Assembly (NCBI RefSeq): GCF_002256775.1 | Contig: NZ_NCII01000013.1 | Span: 20,891 to 84,890, forward strand | DNA: 64,000 nt | Source: Novosphingobium sp. 17-62-19 | GTDB taxonomy: Bacteria; Pseudomonadota; Alphaproteobacteria; Sphingomonadales; Sphingomonadaceae | Reading direction: 5' to 3' | In this document: in pieces, positions 61,329 to 64,000 of the stretch | Layout of the letters: each line of letters opens with the position of its first letter | How positions within the stretch are numbered: position 1 is the stretch's first letter | Made by a program: the position numbers and the translations under genes | The notes under the pieces: model-generated | The model's input: the letters and a program-made list of their open reading frames with translations, nothing else | Database searches by the model: none | Told to the model about the DNA's origin: nothing

Positions 61329-61724
61329 GTGGCCTCAGCGCCTGAAAAGGGAACTCCCGTTGTTACCGAACTCCCGAAGGGCGACCGGTCGGGCTGGCTT
61401 GCCACGGGTGCTCTGATCGGCGCGGGGCTGGCCTCGGCTTGTTGTGTCGTGCCGTTGCTGTTCGTCACGCTCGGCATTTCGGGCGCATGGATCGCCAACC
61501 TGACGGCCCTGGAACCCTACAAGCCCTATGCTGCGGTGATAACGCTCGCGCTGCTCGGATTTGGCTTCTGGCATGTTTATTTCAAGCCGAAACCACCGTG
61601 CGAAGACGGGTCATACTGTGCCCGTCCGCAGTCGGCTCGCACCACCAAAGCGGTGCTGTGGCTTGGGCTTGCCATCGTCATCCTCGCGCTCTCCATCGAT
61701 TGGTGGGCGCCCCTGTTCTATTGA
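61329..61724 (+). CDS. merT: MerT, mercuric ion transporter
   Basis: 131 aa, three predicted transmembrane helices. The Hg-binding cysteine pair is in the first helix (GLASACCVVPLLF) and a second pair on the cytoplasmic loop (PPCEDGSYCARP). I chose GTG 61329 because AAAGGAA lies 7-8 bases upstream; the longer frame back to 61098 would run through merR and its operator. It passes Hg(II) from MerP to MerA. Confidence 0.9.
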   Translation: MASAPEKGTPVVTELPKGDRSGWLATGALIGAGLASACCVVPLLFVTLGISGAWIANLTALEPYKPYAAVITLALLGFGFWHVYFKPKPPCEDGSYCARPQSARTTKAVLWLGLAIVILALSIDWWAPLFY

Positions 61725-61736
61725 AAGGAAATACTC

Positions 61737-62066
61737 ATGAAAAAGATATTGCTTATCGGACTTGCGGTGCTGGCAATGGCAGGCGGCGGGGTCGCATTCG
61801 CAGTTGGCGGCACGGCGCAGGATCGCGCTGCCACTGCTGCAAGCGCACAAACGCAAACCACTTTCGCGATTCAGAACATGACCTGTGCCACCTGCCCCAT
61901 CACTGTAAAAAAGGCGATGGAAGGTGTGGCCGGGGTTAGCGCGGTCAGCGTTGATTTTGGTACCAAGACTGCGCGCGCGACTTATGATCCACGCCGGACC
62001 AATGCGACGGTGATCGCCGCAGCATCGACCAACGCAGGCTATCCCGCACGCGCCGTTAATAACTGA
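61737..62066 (+). CDS. merP: MerP, periplasmic mercury-binding protein
   Basis: 109 aa. Signal peptide (KKILLIGLAVLAMAGGGVAFA) and a heavy-metal-associated fold with NMTCATCPITVKKAM; Cys50 and Cys53 bind Hg(II). Starts 12 bases after merT with GAAAGGAAA upstream. Delivers mercury to MerT. Confidence 0.93.
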   Translation: MKKILLIGLAVLAMAGGGVAFAVGGTAQDRAATAASAQTQTTFAIQNMTCATCPITVKKAMEGVAGVSAVSVDFGTKTARATYDPRRTNATVIAAASTNAGYPARAVNN

Positions 62067-62107
62067 GATCAGGCGGCGCGCCGCGCGCCGGAAGAAAGCG
62101 ACCTTTA

Positions 62108-63565
62108 ATGAACGACTGCTGTAACCGCCCTGGGCGGGAGAGATTTGACGTGGCCGTTATCGGCGCGGGCTCGGCGGGATTTTCTGCCGCGATTACCGCC
62201 GCCGGACTTGGTGCTAAGGTCGCACTGATCGGCCACGGCACCATTGGCGGCACCTGCGTCAATGTGGGCTGCGTCCCGTCCAAGACCCTGATCCGCGCCG
62301 CAGAAGCGGTGCATGGCGGAAAAGCTTCCGCGCGCTTTCCGGGCCTTGGCGGCAGTGTCAGTCTGGACAATTGGACCGCGCTCGCCACGTCGAAAGATGA
62401 GTTGGTCACGGAGTTGAGGCAGAAGAAATATATCGACCTGCTGCCAGCCTATGAGAGTGTGACCTATATCGAGGGCAAGGCGCGCTTTGCCGATGGCAAA
62501 TTGCTGGTTGGCGATGCACCGATGGAGACCGGCAAGGTCATTTTAGCGATGGGCGCGCGCGCCGCTGTGCCGCCAATTCCGGGCCTCGACAATGTGCCTT
62601 ACCTGACCAGCACTTCGGCTCTGGCGCTTGAGCGTCTCCCTAAATCGTTGCTGGTGATCGGCGGCGGTGTCATCGGCGTCGAGCTGGGGCAGATGTTCGC
62701 GCGCCTCGGTGTTTCCGTCACCATCTGTTGCCGCAGCCGCCTGCTGCCCGAAATGGACCCCGAAGTTGGCGCGGCACTGCAAAGCTATCTCGAAGCTGAG
62801 GGCGTGCGCGTGTGTTCGGGTATCGGCTATCAGCGCATCGACACGACGGGCAACGGAATAGAGTTGGTCTGCGAAAGCCTGTCTTGCGACGGCGAAGATC
62901 ATGGCGACACCGTTGCTGCGGTTCAGACCATCAAGGCCGAGCAAGTATTGATCGCCACCGGACGTCGCCCCAATAGCGATGGCATGGGCCTCGAAGATCA
63001 TGGCATCGCGCTGGGCCAGAGCGGCGGCATAGTGGTTGATGACTATCTCGAATCCAGCGTTCCGGGCATTTACGCGGCAGGCGATATCACTGGCCGCGAC
63101 CAATACGTCTATATGGCAGCCTATGGCGCGAAGCTGGCCGCGCGCAATGCTGTCGAAGGCAATAAGGACCGCTACGACAATAGCACCATGCCATCGGTTG
63201 TGTTCACCGATCCGCAGGTCGCCAGTGTCGGCCTCACCGAAACGGCGGCGCGCGCGCAAGGGCTTGAGGTCAAGGTATCGCTACTCCCGCTCGACGCAGT
63301 GCCGAGGGCTTTGGCCGCGCGCGACACGCGCGGGCTCATCAAGCTCGTCGCCGACAAAGCGAGCGACCGGCTGCTCGGCGGCCAGATCATGGCCCCCGAA
63401 GGCGCGGATTCGATCCAGACGCTGGTGTTGGCAATCAAGTATGGAATGACCGCAGTCGATCTCGGCGCGACGATTTTTCCCTATCTGACCACGGTTGAAG
63501 GCTTAAAATTGGCAGCGCAGACCTTTGACAAGGATGTGGCCAAGCTGTCCTGCTGTGCCGGGTAG
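62108..63565 (+). CDS. merA: MerA, mercuric reductase
   Basis: 485 aa flavoprotein disulfide reductase that reduces Hg(II) to Hg(0). FAD motif VIGAGSAG (18-24), redox-active GGTCVNVGCVPSK with Cys50 and Cys55, NAD(P) motif VIGGGVIGVELG, and the C-terminal Cys-Cys pair LSCCAG at 482-483 that accepts mercury. The N-terminal NmerA (MerP-like) domain is absent, making this the short form. No merB (organomercurial lyase) follows within the window. Confidence 0.96.
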   Translation: MNDCCNRPGRERFDVAVIGAGSAGFSAAITAAGLGAKVALIGHGTIGGTCVNVGCVPSKTLIRAAEAVHGGKASARFPGLGGSVSLDNWTALATSKDELVTELRQKKYIDLLPAYESVTYIEGKARFADGKLLVGDAPMETGKVILAMGARAAVPPIPGLDNVPYLTSTSALALERLPKSLLVIGGGVIGVELGQMFARLGVSVTICCRSRLLPEMDPEVGAALQSYLEAEGVRVCSGIGYQRIDTTGNGIELVCESLSCDGEDHGDTVAAVQTIKAEQVLIATGRRPNSDGMGLEDHGIALGQSGGIVVDDYLESSVPGIYAAGDITGRDQYVYMAAYGAKLAARNAVEGNKDRYDNSTMPSVVFTDPQVASVGLTETAARAQGLEVKVSLLPLDAVPRALAARDTRGLIKLVADKASDRLLGGQIMAPEGADSIQTLVLAIKYGMTAVDLGATIFPYLTTVEGLKLAAQTFDKDVAKLSCCAG

Positions 63566-64000
63566 AGCCATCCATCGCAATCTGGCCAAGCAAGATGGTG
63601 ACAACCTATCTATATCCAAATGGACACCTATTAGAGCCTTTCCCCGAGAGTTTTTAGGCTCACAGCATCGACGGCGGTTTGAAGAAGTGACGGGCACGGA
63701 ATCGTGCCCGTAAACGGTGGCGCGTGGACCTTGGCCGTGGGCTGGGTCGCGGAGTCATCGGTGGAGCAAGGAATATTGATCCGAAATCCGCACCGTCCAC
63801 GGTGTCGCCAGACGCGGAACTGGCCCCGCTAAAGAAGCGCGACATCGCCTCGCTGTGGCTGTCACTGCCTTTGTCATCCTCGGTTTTCTTGGCTGGCCGC
63901 GCCTGTAGCGCGACGATTACGGTGTCCGGTCGGCGTCAATTTTGATGGCCGATAGGTGGCCGCGCCGGTTGGTGAATTCTGGCTACCATTTGCTGTTGCG
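63566..64000. other. Region after merA, no supported gene
   Basis: About 435 bases. A frame at 63724-63945 gives a 73-aa product with a hydrophobic C-terminus but no recognised family and no ribosome site. Another frame there reads like a short membrane helix (VAVTAFVILGFLGWPRL), so a decayed gene remnant is possible. The 9-bp hairpin at 63690-63711 is the only clear structure. Confidence 0.4.
63690..63711 (+). terminator. Hairpin downstream of merA
   Basis: ACGGGCACG pairs perfectly with CGTGCCCGT (9 bp, GAAT loop), 125 bases after the merA stop. No U-tract follows; it may be a weak terminator or part of a mobile-element end. Confidence 0.4.

Noticed and set aside
63724-63945. 73-codon open frame after merA as a mer accessory gene (merD/merE-like)
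   Set aside because: No resemblance to MerD or MerE, no ribosome site, and a neighbouring frame looks equally gene-like.

Overview
The window reads as GC-rich chromosomal DNA of an alphaproteobacterium. It is most likely a sphingomonad (Novosphingobium/Sphingobium-like), judging from two large TonB-dependent receptors, the protein style and the short GC-rich interspersed inverted repeats. This placement is inference; no rRNA or other phylogenetic marker is present.

Positions 1-26.8 kb hold a type VI secretion system (T6SS). On the plus strand run tssK (3' end only), tssL, tssM, tagF, pppA and ppkA. On the minus strand are the FHA protein gene (tagH), a DUF6931-like gene and vgrG. The plus strand then resumes with an OmpA-domain gene, tssA, tssB, tssC, hcp, tagJ, tssE, tssF, tssG and clpV (tssH). 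The set includes a threonine-phosphorylation circuit (PpkA kinase, PppA phosphatase, FHA reader). TssL and PpkA share an N-terminal RTVFxPxP motif that looks like a phospho-threonine docking site. hcp, which encodes the tube protein, appears broken by a deletion and frameshift near its 5' end. A translationally coupled effector-immunity-like pair (24.8-26.8 kb, minus strand) closes the region.

Positions 27-37.4 kb hold a SAM methyltransferase with a regulatory domain, facing a three-gene minus-strand unit: a class III nucleotide cyclase/AAA ATPase/TPR protein, an atypical cytochrome P450, and a 1041-residue membrane-anchored DyP-type peroxidase fusion. A Crp/Fnr-type regulator lies nearby.

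Positions 37.4-48.7 kb hold housekeeping and envelope genes: mtgA, two TonB-dependent receptors, a PPP-type phosphatase, a SIMPL-domain protein, a VOC-fold protein and a TPR-sulfotransferase. Several clear terminators and two families of interspersed inverted repeats lie between them.

Positions 48.9-57.1 kb hold a complete, tightly overlapping quinohemoprotein amine dehydrogenase operon (qhpA-D-C-B-G-F-E, minus strand). It encodes the diheme alpha, propeller beta and CTQ-bearing gamma subunits. It also encodes the radical-SAM crosslinking enzyme, a flavoprotein monooxygenase, an ABC exporter and a leader protease. The gamma subunit carries every crosslinking residue at the spacing known for this enzyme. 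Upstream, a DUF885 peptidase gene is interrupted by one in-frame amber codon.

Positions 59.4-64 kb begin with tRNA-Gly(CCC). Beyond it the content looks foreign: a small hypothetical gene, an ArdA antirestriction gene, and a mercury-resistance unit (merR divergent from merT-merP-merA) with a textbook 19-bp-spacer MerR promoter. This looks like one end of a genomic island, with its far end outside the window.
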